Assembly: GCA_903859705.1 (NCBI GenBank)
Contig: CAIONQ010000024.1
Span: 1 to 64,000, forward strand
Source: an uncultured Chthonomonas sp.
Lineage (GTDB): Bacteria; Armatimonadota; Chthonomonadetes; Chthonomonadales; Chthonomonadaceae
Reading direction: 5' to 3'
DNA: 64,000 nucleotides
Part shown: piece after piece, positions 42,819-50,493 of the stretch
Layout: every line of letters starts with the position of its first letter
Numbering within the stretch: the first letter of the stretch is position 1
Program-made: the position numbers and the translations under genes
The notes under the pieces: generated by a model
Databases searched by the model: none
What the model was told of the DNA's origin: nothing
The model's input: only the letters and a program-made list of their open reading frames with translations

Positions 42819-44192
42819 ATGAAGAAAAGCACGCGCAACGCAGCCGCGTATGCCGTTATTACCGCAGCAACGGCGGCTACGGTGCTGGGGGTTCAGAAGG
42901 CCCGCAGTCAGGCCTTTGGCCGTCAACAATCCGCCTACACATGTGAAGTAAAGATTACTGAGGAGAATGGCTACAGAGTAATCGCATCAAATGGAATTCC
43001 GGATCATGCAACAGGCCAATTTCCGAATGTAAATAACCCCAACACCATTTCACCTCAGAGATACAATTTCATGGTTCCGCTACACCCCAAAAAAGCGATA
43101 ACGGCAACCTATCGGCCAACATATGCAGGGGTTTTTGGCATTGCATTGAACGGTGTGCCGTTCGACCCGGGAACCGCCGAAACATGGAACGGAGACCGCA
43201 CCTGGACCTATGAAGCACTCTCCGGCTTCTTTGCCGGCAGAGGTGGCCTTGGTGTGGATGATAGCCTGGCACATGTTCAGCCGGGTGGAGCCTACCACTA
43301 TCATGGCTTACCGTATGCATTTCTGAAAAAACGCGGGTACACAACCCATCCTACCCTGGTTGGCTATGCCGCAGATGGTTACCCGATGTACGCTGATTAC
43401 GGATATGCCGATGCAGCAAAACCAGGCTCCGGCATCAAGAAACTGAAGTCCAGTTATCGCATAAAGTCTGGAAACAGGCAAGGTGGCCCTGGAGGTGTAT
43501 ACGATGGCTCCTTTGCTCAGGATTATGAGTTTGTAAAAGGGCTCGGAGATCTCGATGCTTCTAACGGCCGTACCGGAGTTACGCCAGAATATCCTAAGGG
43601 GACCTACTATTACGTTTTAACGGATACGTTTCCGTTTGTACCACGCCTGCTTGCCGGAGATTCGGACCCAAGCTTTTCCAGACGCGGGCCGGGAGGCCAG
43701 GGCGGCCCAGGTGGATTTGGTGGGCCAGGCCAGGGCGGCCCAGGCGGGTTTGGTGGGCCAGGCCAGGGTGGCCCAGGTGGATTTGGTGGGCCAGGCCAGG
43801 GCGGCCCCGGCGGGTTTGGTGGGCCAGGCCAGGGCGGCCCCGGCGGGTTTGGTGGACCAGGCCAGGGTGGCCCAGGTGGATTTGGTGGGCCAGGCCAGCA
43901 ACGCTTCGGTCCACCAATGGACTTCGTGCCTGTCGACCCTTTGAAGGCGTATCTGGGATTAACAAAGGCGCAGTCGGAAAAGCTTGATTTGTACAAGAAA
44001 GTGGTTGAGAGGCTACGCAACAGCACATTTGCCCTGCCCCAGTTCAGCAAACTCAAGCTTACGGATTTGCAAATTAAGAAAATAGCCGGCGGTGCCGAAC
44101 CGCGTTCGGTACTTACGGCTGACCAAAAATCCACGTGGGATGCCAATCAGCGCCCAGGGCAAGGTGGATCTGGTGGTGGACCGCGCCGTTAG
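42819..44192 (+). CDS. Secreted YHYH-domain protein with Gly/Pro repeats
   Basis: The ATG at 42819 has CGAGGA about seven bases upstream; two upstream ATGs are less well placed. The 457-residue product has a signal or Tat-like N-terminus (KKSTRNAAAYAVITAATAAT). The YHYH domain follows (GGAYHYHGLPYAFL, GYAADGYPMYADYGY, GTYYYVLTDTFPFVPR). Six exact GQGGPGGFGGP repeats sit at residues about 293-358. A C-terminal helical segment with FALPQFSKLKLTDLQIKKI, seen in related planctomycete-type proteins, closes it. YHYH proteins are widespread in marine and soil bacteria, and their function is unknown; the histidines suggest metal binding. Confidence 0.8.
   Translation: MKKSTRNAAAYAVITAATAATVLGVQKARSQAFGRQQSAYTCEVKITEENGYRVIASNGIPDHATGQFPNVNNPNTISPQRYNFMVPLHPKKAITATYRPTYAGVFGIALNGVPFDPGTAETWNGDRTWTYEALSGFFAGRGGLGVDDSLAHVQPGGAYHYHGLPYAFLKKRGYTTHPTLVGYAADGYPMYADYGYADAAKPGSGIKKLKSSYRIKSGNRQGGPGGVYDGSFAQDYEFVKGLGDLDASNGRTGVTPEYPKGTYYYVLTDTFPFVPRLLAGDSDPSFSRRGPGGQGGPGGFGGPGQGGPGGFGGPGQGGPGGFGGPGQGGPGGFGGPGQGGPGGFGGPGQGGPGGFGGPGQQRFGPPMDFVPVDPLKAYLGLTKAQSEKLDLYKKVVERLRNSTFALPQFSKLKLTDLQIKKIAGGAEPRSVLTADQKSTWDANQRPGQGGSGGGPRR
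43695..43892 (+). repeat. Six 33-bp in-frame tandem repeats
   Basis: Each unit encodes GQGGPGGFGGP. The units differ mostly at third positions (GGC/GGT, GGA/GGG). Copy number may vary between strains, as the units are highly similar. Confidence 0.85.
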
Positions 44193-44293
44193 CCCCGGGA
44201 ATAATGGTTAGGCGCTGCGCTAAGCGAGGGAGTTAGGGAGTTAGGCGATGCGCTTAGTTAGAAGCAAGGGAGCTCCGCCTGTTCGGTATAACG

Positions 44294-44974
44294 CTAAATG
44301 ATAATCCGCCCGTTTTTGTTGCTGCACAGTTTTGTGTGGCAACAAAACGGGCATTTTGTTGGTTGCCCACAGAATCGTTGGGCTATTTTGTAATATGTCG
44401 CTCTTTGAGCGCTCGTAATGAAGCAGAGTACACAGATGGCTCGGCAGAGCAGCCCGGGGGCTCCATTGGCGCAGCGCGTCATCCAGTCGAATGCGTCGAG
44501 CCCTTCGTCATCACGCATTTTGGGGTCCGCGCCATGATCCAACAGGGCGATGGCCTGATCGTGCCCGGCAGTTAATATGGGCACCGTTTTACCCTTGACA
44601 AGGTTGGCATTTGGGTTTACACCCACGCTGAACAGGAGATCCCGCAAATTCATATCCGATGTAAGAAGGCACCATGCCTTATCTGAATCGGGTGTTACTG
44701 CAAGCGCGCCTTTTGAAATCAATAACTGTATGCTTACAGGCGACGCCTTCATGAATGCCAGCTTAAGAATGGATGTTCCATCATCCGAGGATCTGTCCGC
44801 TGGCGAAGCCCCATGTTCCATCAGCATCCGAAAAATTCGGTCCTGTCGGGCCCGCGCGTCATCACTATCTACAGCGGGAGCGATCAACAGCTCAACCAGT
44901 GGTGAGTTTCCACGAGCCGGGCCCGTTTGTGCCTGCAGTTGATCAAATCCGGTGGCCTTAGGGTGCGACCGCAA
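44294..44974 (-). CDS. Ankyrin-repeat protein, main part (decaying)
   Basis: This 226-residue frame has ankyrin repeats (NSPLVELLIAPAVDSDD, MLMEHGASPADRSSDDGTSI, VSIQLLISKGALAV, ALLDHGADPKMRDDEGLDAFDW). It has no proper start: the N-terminal repeat (LLNAGANPNYKF) and a membrane anchor are encoded one frame away at 44958-45212, joined at CCC-TAA. The last 40 residues (CFITSAQRATYYKI onward) do not look like ankyrin and run through a terminator hairpin, so the natural stop has probably been lost too. Confidence 0.55.
   Translation of the reverse strand: MRSHPKATGFDQLQAQTGPARGNSPLVELLIAPAVDSDDARARQDRIFRMLMEHGASPADRSSDDGTSILKLAFMKASPVSIQLLISKGALAVTPDSDKAWCLLTSDMNLRDLLFSVGVNPNANLVKGKTVPILTAGHDQAIALLDHGADPKMRDDEGLDAFDWMTRCANGAPGLLCRAICVLCFITSAQRATYYKIAQRFCGQPTKCPFCCHTKLCSNKNGRIII
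44308..44352 (+). terminator. Hairpin between convergent genes
   Basis: GCCCGTTTTTGTTGC (44308-44322) pairs with GCAACAAAACGGGC (44339-44352), with one bulge, and ATTTTG follows on the + strand. It can end the YHYH transcript. It also lies inside the 3' end of the ankyrin frame. Confidence 0.65.
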
Positions 44975-45212
44975 ACTTATAGTTGGGATTTGCGCCAGCG
45001 TTCAGGAGTTGCGCTACTGTGTCTGTATCCAGCGCCTCCACGGCTTCAACAAGAAGATCTTCGTCCAGACTCGCATGTTGATCGTTGGTCACTATCAGCA
45101 TAAACGTGCTGAGGATCACGATTACTGCGAGGCAAGCGTACCGGCCCCAGAGCTTGCCTCGAGCGTCCTTTACAACAGGTTAGGCAGTAGATACAATTGG
45201 AGTTCGTTTCAT
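44958..45212 (-). pseudogene. Ankyrin-repeat protein, 5' fragment
   Basis: From an ATG at 45212 the frame meets TAA after ten codons and then encodes a membrane helix (YACLAVIVILSTFMLIVT), acidic LDEDLLVEAVEALDTD and the first ankyrin repeat (VAQLLNAGANPNYKF). It ends at TAA 44958-44960. A +1 shift at CCC-TAA joins it to the 44294-44974 frame, as PNYKFAVAP-KATGFDQL. With the early stop as well, the gene carries at least two lesions. Confidence 0.5.
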
Positions 45213-45286
45213 CGCCATTCAAAAGGGTAAAAATCAGCCATCATACACAGATCTACTCTTACCTCGTTCCCTCACCCTATTGTTCG

Positions 45287-46477
45287 CTACTTATTCAGCA
45301 AATGCGGCTGTGCACCCCAGAAATCGCAAAACTCTCTCAGTGGTTTATCGGATTTTGGCCGTGTATCGCTTGTCCGCACGGCGCGAATGAGCAGGTTTTT
45401 GGGTGTATGGGCCGTTTCAATAAACTCCATTACCTGTACCTTGTAACCAGATATTTCCAGCCACTCTGCCCGAATGGCATCGGTCAATAGAGCTGTAGCT
45501 CGCTCTTTTAAAACTCCATGTTTCAGCAGTGGCTGATTGACGCTGTTGTGAAGCTGCTTGTATAGCTCGTGCTGGCAGCAAGGCACAGCCAGTATAACGG
45601 CTGCCTGCCACCCAACCGCCTTTTGAAGAGCATCGTCTGTGGCGGTATCACATGCATGTAGGCTCACTACCATGTCTGCCGTTTCCGCCTGAAACCCGGC
45701 GATATCTCCTACTTGAAAATCCAGGTCTTCACAAGCAAGATCTGCCGCTATACGGCTGCAATCCTCTATTACATCCTGCTTGATATCGAGGCCAGTAACC
45801 CGAACATTTGCACCACGAATATGCTTTAGGAAATGATGCAGGGCAAAGGTTAGGTAGGACTTGCCGGAACCAAAATCTATAATTCTCAATGGCCGATCCG
45901 AGTTTGCAGTTGCTATAGTCTGGAGTGCCGGCCAAACATCATCCACCATTTCTAGAAATCTATTAATCTGGCGATACTTATCATACTTAGCCGCCACCAC
46001 TTTGCCATCGGTGGTCATCACGCCAAGCCGTATCAAAAAGTCTACAGGTTTGCCTTCTGGCAGAATACGGTGTTTAACTCTGTTATGTAAGGCTTCTTCG
46101 GCCGCAATCGGTGCTGTGCTTTTACGAAGCGGCACAATATTTACCAGAATATCTGTGCCCTTACGCCGAAGCAGCAGATCTGCCGTTCTGGTATGGACCA
46201 CGCCTTTATTAAATGCGCTCAGCAGCAGCTCGCACAAGACCTTGCAGGCTTCCTGGTGCTCAACATTGCGGTGTACATTACGCGCTTTCTGTTGGTATGA
46301 AAGCTGTACCAGTGCGCGTTTGCGAACAGTGACGGGCTTGAACTCAATTTTGCTGAGCCCGGGCATATCAGCCACTGCATCGCAGGCCTCCGCTGTGGGT
46401 GAGGTGAGATTTGCAGATACAAACGCCCCCTCTGTAAATGCCTGTAACAGCGCCTCTTTATCCGTATCCTGAAACAC
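45287..46477 (-). CDS. Class I SAM-dependent methyltransferase (METTL25-like)
   Basis: The GTG at 46475-46477 follows AGGAGG and avoids overlap with the divergent lipB; it gives a 396-residue protein. The N-terminal half (YQQKARNVHRNVEHQEA, KYDKYRQINRFLEMVDDVW) precedes a Rossmann methyltransferase domain. IIDFGSGKSYLTFALHHFL is motif I, VTGLDIKQDVIEDC motif II, VVSLHACDTATDDAL motif IV with its DACD-like block, and AVPCCQHELY lies where METTL25-family proteins have PCCNH. The substrate is unknown; RNA or protein is typical of the group. Confidence 0.75.
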   Translation of the reverse strand: MFQDTDKEALLQAFTEGAFVSANLTSPTAEACDAVADMPGLSKIEFKPVTVRKRALVQLSYQQKARNVHRNVEHQEACKVLCELLLSAFNKGVVHTRTADLLLRRKGTDILVNIVPLRKSTAPIAAEEALHNRVKHRILPEGKPVDFLIRLGVMTTDGKVVAAKYDKYRQINRFLEMVDDVWPALQTIATANSDRPLRIIDFGSGKSYLTFALHHFLKHIRGANVRVTGLDIKQDVIEDCSRIAADLACEDLDFQVGDIAGFQAETADMVVSLHACDTATDDALQKAVGWQAAVILAVPCCQHELYKQLHNSVNQPLLKHGVLKERATALLTDAIRAEWLEISGYKVQVMEFIETAHTPKNLLIRAVRTSDTRPKSDKPLREFCDFWGAQPHLLNK

Positions 46478-46564
46478 GCAGCCTCCTCTGGCCCCTGGCC
46501 AGACACAGTGTACCACGCGTGCCTTGTGGTGCCTGAGGTAAACTTTGCACACGGAGATATTGAG

Positions 46565-47260
46565 ATGAATGCAGATGCACCTAAATGCTGTGTGCTTAAG
46601 ATGGGAACAGTGCCATATCAGGACGCGTGGCAGCTTCAGGATGAGCTGGCAGCTAAGCGTCTAATAGACGAGATACCAGATACCCTTTTGCTGCTGCAAC
46701 ACCCCCCAACCCTTACGCTGGGAAGAGGAGCAGACAGAGATAACATTGTGGCCGAGCCAACACGGCTTGCTGCAATGGGGATAACGGTTGTAGAAAGCAA
46801 CCGCGGAGGTGACGTAACCTACCATGGCCCCGGGCAGGTAGTTGGTTACCCCATACTTCGGCTGGACAAGCCACCTTACAAGCAGGATTTGCACTGGTAT
46901 TTGCGCAGCCTTGAAGAGACACTGATTGTTGCACTTGCAGACAGTGGCATAGAGGCGGGGCGTTTCCCTGGATACACGGGTGTTTGGACGGCACCAGGAA
47001 AGCCAGAAACCCTGAAGATTGCAGCTATCGGGATACGCACCAGCCGCTGGGTTACCCAGCACGGATTTGCGCTAAACGTTACATCAAACCTGTCTCATTT
47101 TGATTTGATAGTTCCCTGCGGGATACATGATTACGGCGTAACCAGTGTTGAAGACTGGTACAGGCGTATTGGTGCGCGGCATACAGCAAATATAGAAGTG
47201 ATGCAGGGCCGAATTGTTGCTGCCTTTGAGCAAGTGTTTGGTGTGCGGTGTGAGGAATGA
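46565..47260 (+). CDS. lipB: Octanoyl-(acyl-carrier-protein) transferase LipB
   Basis: The ATG at 46565 has GGAG eight bases upstream and gives 231 residues, typical for LipB. It moves octanoyl from ACP to lipoyl domains, the first step of lipoate synthesis. LLLQHPPTLTLGRGADRDNI and SNRGGDVTYHGPGQVVGYPIL contain the conserved substrate groove. GRFPGYTGVW and KIAAIGIRTSRWVTQHGFALNV supply the catalytic Lys/Cys region; DLIVPCGIHDYGVTSVED has the Cys. lipA is not in the window. Confidence 0.95.
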   Translation: MNADAPKCCVLKMGTVPYQDAWQLQDELAAKRLIDEIPDTLLLLQHPPTLTLGRGADRDNIVAEPTRLAAMGITVVESNRGGDVTYHGPGQVVGYPILRLDKPPYKQDLHWYLRSLEETLIVALADSGIEAGRFPGYTGVWTAPGKPETLKIAAIGIRTSRWVTQHGFALNVTSNLSHFDLIVPCGIHDYGVTSVEDWYRRIGARHTANIEVMQGRIVAAFEQVFGVRCEE

Positions 47261-47322
47261 GCTCAGCAGGTGAATCTATTCGGGCAAATCACGCATGGTT
47301 GATCCGCGGGTATGCCTGCCGC

Positions 47323-47351
47323 TTGACATCGCATGGCAGTCGGGGTATATT
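47323..47351 (+). promoter_or_regulatory. Consensus sigma70 promoter of rpmB
   Basis: TTGACA and TATATT with an exact 17-base spacer. It gives a leader of about 120 bases before rpmB. GGGCGCTATGCCTG and a T-rich stretch follow, but no known leader element is recognised. Confidence 0.8.
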
Positions 47352-47475
47352 AACCGGGCGTTCGGATCAGGGCGCTATGCCTGTGCATTAAAACCTGTTC
47401 CGACAATTATTTTCAGGACATATCCGGGGTGACGGCTACGCCGCTCCTCCAGGCATATTCTTAAGGAGACGGCAC

Positions 47476-47754
47476 ATGTCGCGAATCTGTCAGGTGTCTG
47501 GTGTGGGTCCCCTCAAGGGCCACCGCCGTCGGCACCCTCATAGCGGCGCATGGAACCTGCGCGCACCAAAGAAGAACCACACCTTCCTGCCGAACCTGCA
47601 GACCGTAACGGTTAACACGCCGGAGGGCAAGGTTCGACTTAAGGTTACTACCAGTGTGATGACTTCTGAGAAGTTCCAGGACTATCTCACCGGCACCCGT
47701 CCTCTTCCCAAGGACCTGTGCAAGAAGTCTCGCCACCACCTGAAGAAGAAGTAA
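47476..47754 (+). CDS. rpmB: 50S ribosomal protein L28
   Basis: The 92-residue protein starts MSRICQVSGVGPLKGHRRRHPHSG, the L28 zinc-ribbon-like N-terminus. THTFLPNLQTVTVNTPEGKV is the conserved core and VRLKVTTSVM the C-terminal strand. AAGGAGA lies 9 bases upstream. A basic tail (CKKSRHHLKKK) is normal for a ribosomal protein. It has its own consensus promoter and terminator, so it is a single-gene transcript. Confidence 0.95.
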   Translation: MSRICQVSGVGPLKGHRRRHPHSGAWNLRAPKKNHTFLPNLQTVTVNTPEGKVRLKVTTSVMTSEKFQDYLTGTRPLPKDLCKKSRHHLKKK

Positions 47755-47778
47755 TTCTGTTTCTTCAGTAATAGAATT

Positions 47779-47817
47779 AAGAGGCCGTGAAGCTTAGCTT
47801 CACGGCCTCTTCTTTTT
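47779..47817 (+). terminator. Terminator of rpmB
   Basis: Arms AAGAGGCCGTGAAGCT and AGCTTCACGGCCTCTT are exact complements, followed by CTTTTTC. It also lies just past the convergent thioredoxin-like gene. Confidence 0.9.
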
Positions 47818-47835
47818 CATACTTGCTTGTAGACA

Positions 47836-48132
47836 CTACTCGGTGAATTGCATAAAGGCTTTTGCAGCCTCCACGAGTTCGCGCATTGAAGGCTCTATCA
47901 AAACCTGAGTTTGGGCACCGGAACCTTGAAGCACGGCTACCGGCACCCGACAGTTGCCATTCGCAACAGCGCGAACAGCGTCTTTGCCCCCAGGTTCGGT
48001 ATCAATATCCACCTCAACAAAGGGTATGCCGGCTCGCTTTAGAGCATTGCGCGCCAGTACAGAATCCAAACACCAATCTGCCATATACAGTATCACTACA
48101 AATTCGGCAGATGGTGTTCCTGCGTTCGCCAT
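47836..48132 (-). CDS. Thioredoxin/glutaredoxin-fold protein with single Cys
   Basis: This 98-residue cytoplasmic protein has a glutaredoxin-like order: VVILYMADWCLDSVLARNAL with active-site WCLDS, PFVEVDIDTEPGG, then NGNCRVPVAVLQG in place of the cis-Pro loop. The CxxC motif is reduced to CxxS, so only monothiol chemistry is possible; CRVP adds an unusual second Cys before the cis-Pro. The start lies nine bases after the stop of the zinc-ribbon gene, so the two form an operon. Confidence 0.8.
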   Translation of the reverse strand: MANAGTPSAEFVVILYMADWCLDSVLARNALKRAGIPFVEVDIDTEPGGKDAVRAVANGNCRVPVAVLQGSGAQTQVLIEPSMRELVEAAKAFMQFTE

Positions 48133-48141
48133 TCTGATAGC

Positions 48142-48930
48142 CTATCCGTGGCTGGAGCTGGAAGGCGTCCCTGCATCGCTCGGGCGAACCGATACGGTGG
48201 CTCCAAGTTCTTCAAACTGCCTGCGTAATGCCTCCGCCTTTCTCAGCGGTTCGCCCCAGGCGATTGGGATGGGTGCCGTTTCACTTGCACTCGCAAGGAT
48301 TTTGCGTGCATCCACGAGGTTCACTGTCATGATGTTCTGGATCTTCATGGCAGTGGCATTTTCGTGCCGTCGATCGAAAGCAACCAGCAGAACATCGTAC
48401 TGATGCTGCATTGCCTCATTCTGTGCATTAGATGCCACAGCCACCTTTTGCGTGATATCAGTAGACAGCTTTAGTGGCCGGTTACACCTATCGCAAACGT
48501 ACCTCTGAATGTTCATTGGCACACGGTGTTCTGTGCGGCACGCCTGGCATATAATGGTGCGCACCATTACCATGCTTCCATCTTCAAAGTGAATGGTTCG
48601 GGCACATAGCTCGCAATCGAAATCCGCAGTAGGCGTACCAAAAAAGTAGTTTGTGCCATCACAGAACGGGCACTTAAACGGCGTAGTGGGTTTTGCATCC
48701 ACATGCTGGGCTTGAAACATAGCTACCGCAACTATTGCTGCACCAAGGATGAGCCCTAACACAGCAATTAACTTGAACGTATGCACAAGATTTGCCGGAA
48801 GGACCACCTTGCCGAAATAGATAACGAGCCCGGACACCGCCATGATGCCAATGCCCCAGACAGAGGACCCGATTGAGTCGGTCCACGTCCGCTCCTTAAC
48901 ATCCTCGACCTTGACCGCCTTGTTCGACAT
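48142..48930 (-). CDS. Membrane protein with zinc ribbons and L7/L12-CTD-like domain
   Basis: The ATG at 48928-48930 follows GGGGAGG; it gives 262 residues. Two membrane helices (SVWGIGIMAVSGLVIYF, LIAVLGLILGAAIVAVAMF) are followed by zinc-binding pairs: CPFCDG, CELC, CQAC and CDRC. The C-terminal segment (MTVNLVDARKILASASETAPI, KAEALRRQFEELGATVSVR) has the pattern of the ribosomal protein L7/L12 C-terminal domain. This combination is unfamiliar. A consensus promoter precedes it. Whether it acts at membrane-bound ribosomes is speculation. Confidence 0.7.
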   Translation of the reverse strand: MSNKAVKVEDVKERTWTDSIGSSVWGIGIMAVSGLVIYFGKVVLPANLVHTFKLIAVLGLILGAAIVAVAMFQAQHVDAKPTTPFKCPFCDGTNYFFGTPTADFDCELCARTIHFEDGSMVMVRTIICQACRTEHRVPMNIQRYVCDRCNRPLKLSTDITQKVAVASNAQNEAMQHQYDVLLVAFDRRHENATAMKIQNIMTVNLVDARKILASASETAPIPIAWGEPLRKAEALRRQFEELGATVSVRPSDAGTPSSSSHG

Positions 48931-48990
48931 TCCCAAATCCTCCCCAGCCATCCAATCACAGTGCGCTCAAAGCACACCGTCCCACTGTTA

Positions 48991-49019
48991 AGTATAGTGA
49001 TGGAGGTATCCCGTGTCAA
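48991..49019 (-). promoter_or_regulatory. Consensus sigma70 promoter of zinc-ribbon operon
   Basis: On the minus strand, TTGACA and TATACT are separated by exactly 17 bases. The start codon at 48930 is about 60 bases downstream of the -10. Confidence 0.8.
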
Positions 49020-49257
49020 GCCATTGAGGCTCTGCTGGCATCAATTAGTGTTCTTTAAGTGCAGTGATCACACCCTGCCTGCGATGCCCGCCACAGGTTG
49101 CCTGTTAACATCGTTACATGAAGGCGAAATAGCGCGGGCACTCATACCATTTTCATCTTTTAAAACCATCCATATCCATACCAATCGCTGCACCAGGGCA
49201 CCACACAACGAAGCTGAGCCAGTGCAACGCATGGATTTTCGGAGGGAGGATAAAGAG

Positions 49258-49920
49258 ATGAATAACTGGATGTACGATTGCAGGAGAGCGTTTAGTGGCC
49301 GAATCCTTACCCGCCGAGAAACATTACTTACGGCGGGGCGTGCTGGCCTCAGTGCGGCTGCGCTCGGCCTTTCTGCAGTTAATGCGCGGGCACTGCCCCA
49401 CGTGCTGCATGTTACGGGACAACCGGAAATTTATGATGGTACCTATTGCATGCAGATGGATAATCAAGTTGCTCCCGATGTTGCTGCTTCCGTACCAGGT
49501 GATGCTGTTGCAGTAGAAGTATCGGTACAGGTTGATGCTCTGGACAGTGGACGGCTTATACCTCTTGCAAATGCTCAGGTTGAACTTACCGAGATTCAGA
49601 TATCAACAGCACAAGATCAGGGCAATACGCCCGAGAACCTGAGATGCTGGGCCGCTACGAATACAACCGGAAGGACACGTATCGCGGTATTTGCACCAGA
49701 CAACGGGAGAGATTTTGCGATACAGGCGACTTTAAGAGTGCGCCACTACAAGCTGGCAGAGAACCGCACAATGGAGTTTAGTGCCCCAGTAGCCTTTACT
49801 GGCTCCGAATTCCATCTCGAATCTGCTGGTTTTGATGGAAGGCTGGCAGCACGCATTTCGCGCACAGAGCATGGCTATGTATGCTCCGCACGCATAACAC
49901 TGGTACCTTTCAGTAGTTAG
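49258..49920 (+). CDS. Tat-exported hypothetical protein
   Basis: The ATG at 49258 is preceded by GGGAGGA, giving 220 residues. The N-terminus has a twin-arginine motif (LTRRETLLTAGRAG) and a hydrophobic stretch (LSAAALGLSAVNARA), so export of a folded protein is likely. The mature part is one beta-rich domain (VAVEVSVQVDAL, ANAQVELTEIQI, NTTGRTRIAVFAPDNGRDF) resembling carboxypeptidase-regulatory or intradiol-dioxygenase-like beta sandwiches. No catalytic residues are evident. Family not recognised. Confidence 0.65.
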   Translation: MNNWMYDCRRAFSGRILTRRETLLTAGRAGLSAAALGLSAVNARALPHVLHVTGQPEIYDGTYCMQMDNQVAPDVAASVPGDAVAVEVSVQVDALDSGRLIPLANAQVELTEIQISTAQDQGNTPENLRCWAATNTTGRTRIAVFAPDNGRDFAIQATLRVRHYKLAENRTMEFSAPVAFTGSEFHLESAGFDGRLAARISRTEHGYVCSARITLVPFSS

Positions 49921-49967
49921 CGTGCGTAAATCATATTGCGCCATCCGCAATTCGGCGGATTCTGGGC

Positions 49968-49996
49968 TTGCATCATCAATACACGCGTGATATAAT
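49968..49996 (+). promoter_or_regulatory. Promoter of small Cys-rich protein
   Basis: TTGCAT and TATAAT with a 17-base spacer, about 120 bases upstream of the ATG at 50116. Confidence 0.7.
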
Positions 49997-50115
49997 TGGG
50001 CAGAGATTGCCTTTCGCGTCGGCGAGACTATCGTCGGCTCGAGCGTGCGTCACCAATGTCCAGTTATGGACGTGATATGAAGCCCAATGCTTCGTGCCCA
50101 GTGGAGATAGTTACG

Positions 50116-50379
50116 ATGAATAAGATGATCGTTCGCAGCGCCGCGGTTCTCGCCCTTGCCTCTATGGTACTTCCCGCCTTCGCACAGAAGAAGGACGACA
50201 AGAAGCCGGCCGAAAACACATGCCCGGCATGCAAGATGGCCATGACTCCGAAGAAGACCGCGAAGACCACCGTGGCTGTCCAGCTGAAAAAGGGCGGCAA
50301 GGTATTCTTCTGTTGCGACCATTGTAAGATGGATCCGAAGATCCTTGTCAAGTCCAAGAGCTCCGACACCAAGATGTAG
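50116..50379 (+). CDS. Small secreted Cys-rich (TRASH/YHS-like) metal-binding protein
   Basis: The ATG at 50116 has GGAGA about nine bases upstream. The 87-residue product has a signal peptide ending AFAQ, then CPACKMAM and FFCCDHCKMDP. The arrangement CxxCKM, hydrophobic strands and FCCxHC resembles TRASH/YHS-type heavy-metal-binding domains. The lysine-rich linker (KKDDKKPAE) and tail are disordered. It would bind metals such as copper or zinc in the periplasm. It has its own promoter and strong terminator, suggesting notable expression. Confidence 0.8.
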   Translation: MNKMIVRSAAVLALASMVLPAFAQKKDDKKPAENTCPACKMAMTPKKTAKTTVAVQLKKGGKVFFCCDHCKMDPKILVKSKSSDTKM

Positions 50380-50444
50380 TTAGCCTGAATGCGCAGCGAT
50401 TAAATTCCAGCGCAATTCAAGAAACTGCTATTATATAAACAATT

Positions 50445-50481
50445 CGGATCGCCCCGCCATAAGGTGGGGCGATCCGTTTTT
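50445..50481 (+). terminator. Terminator of small Cys-rich protein gene
   Basis: Perfect 14-bp arms CGGATCGCCCCGCC and GGTGGGGCGATCCG around a 4-base loop, followed by TTTTT. Confidence 0.92.
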
Positions 50482-50493
50482 GAGCCTGTTAAT

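Noticed and set aside
43594-44146. Minus-strand frames rich in Pro/Trp/His opposite the YHYH repeats
   Set aside because: They mirror the 33-bp repeats of the real gene in other frames.
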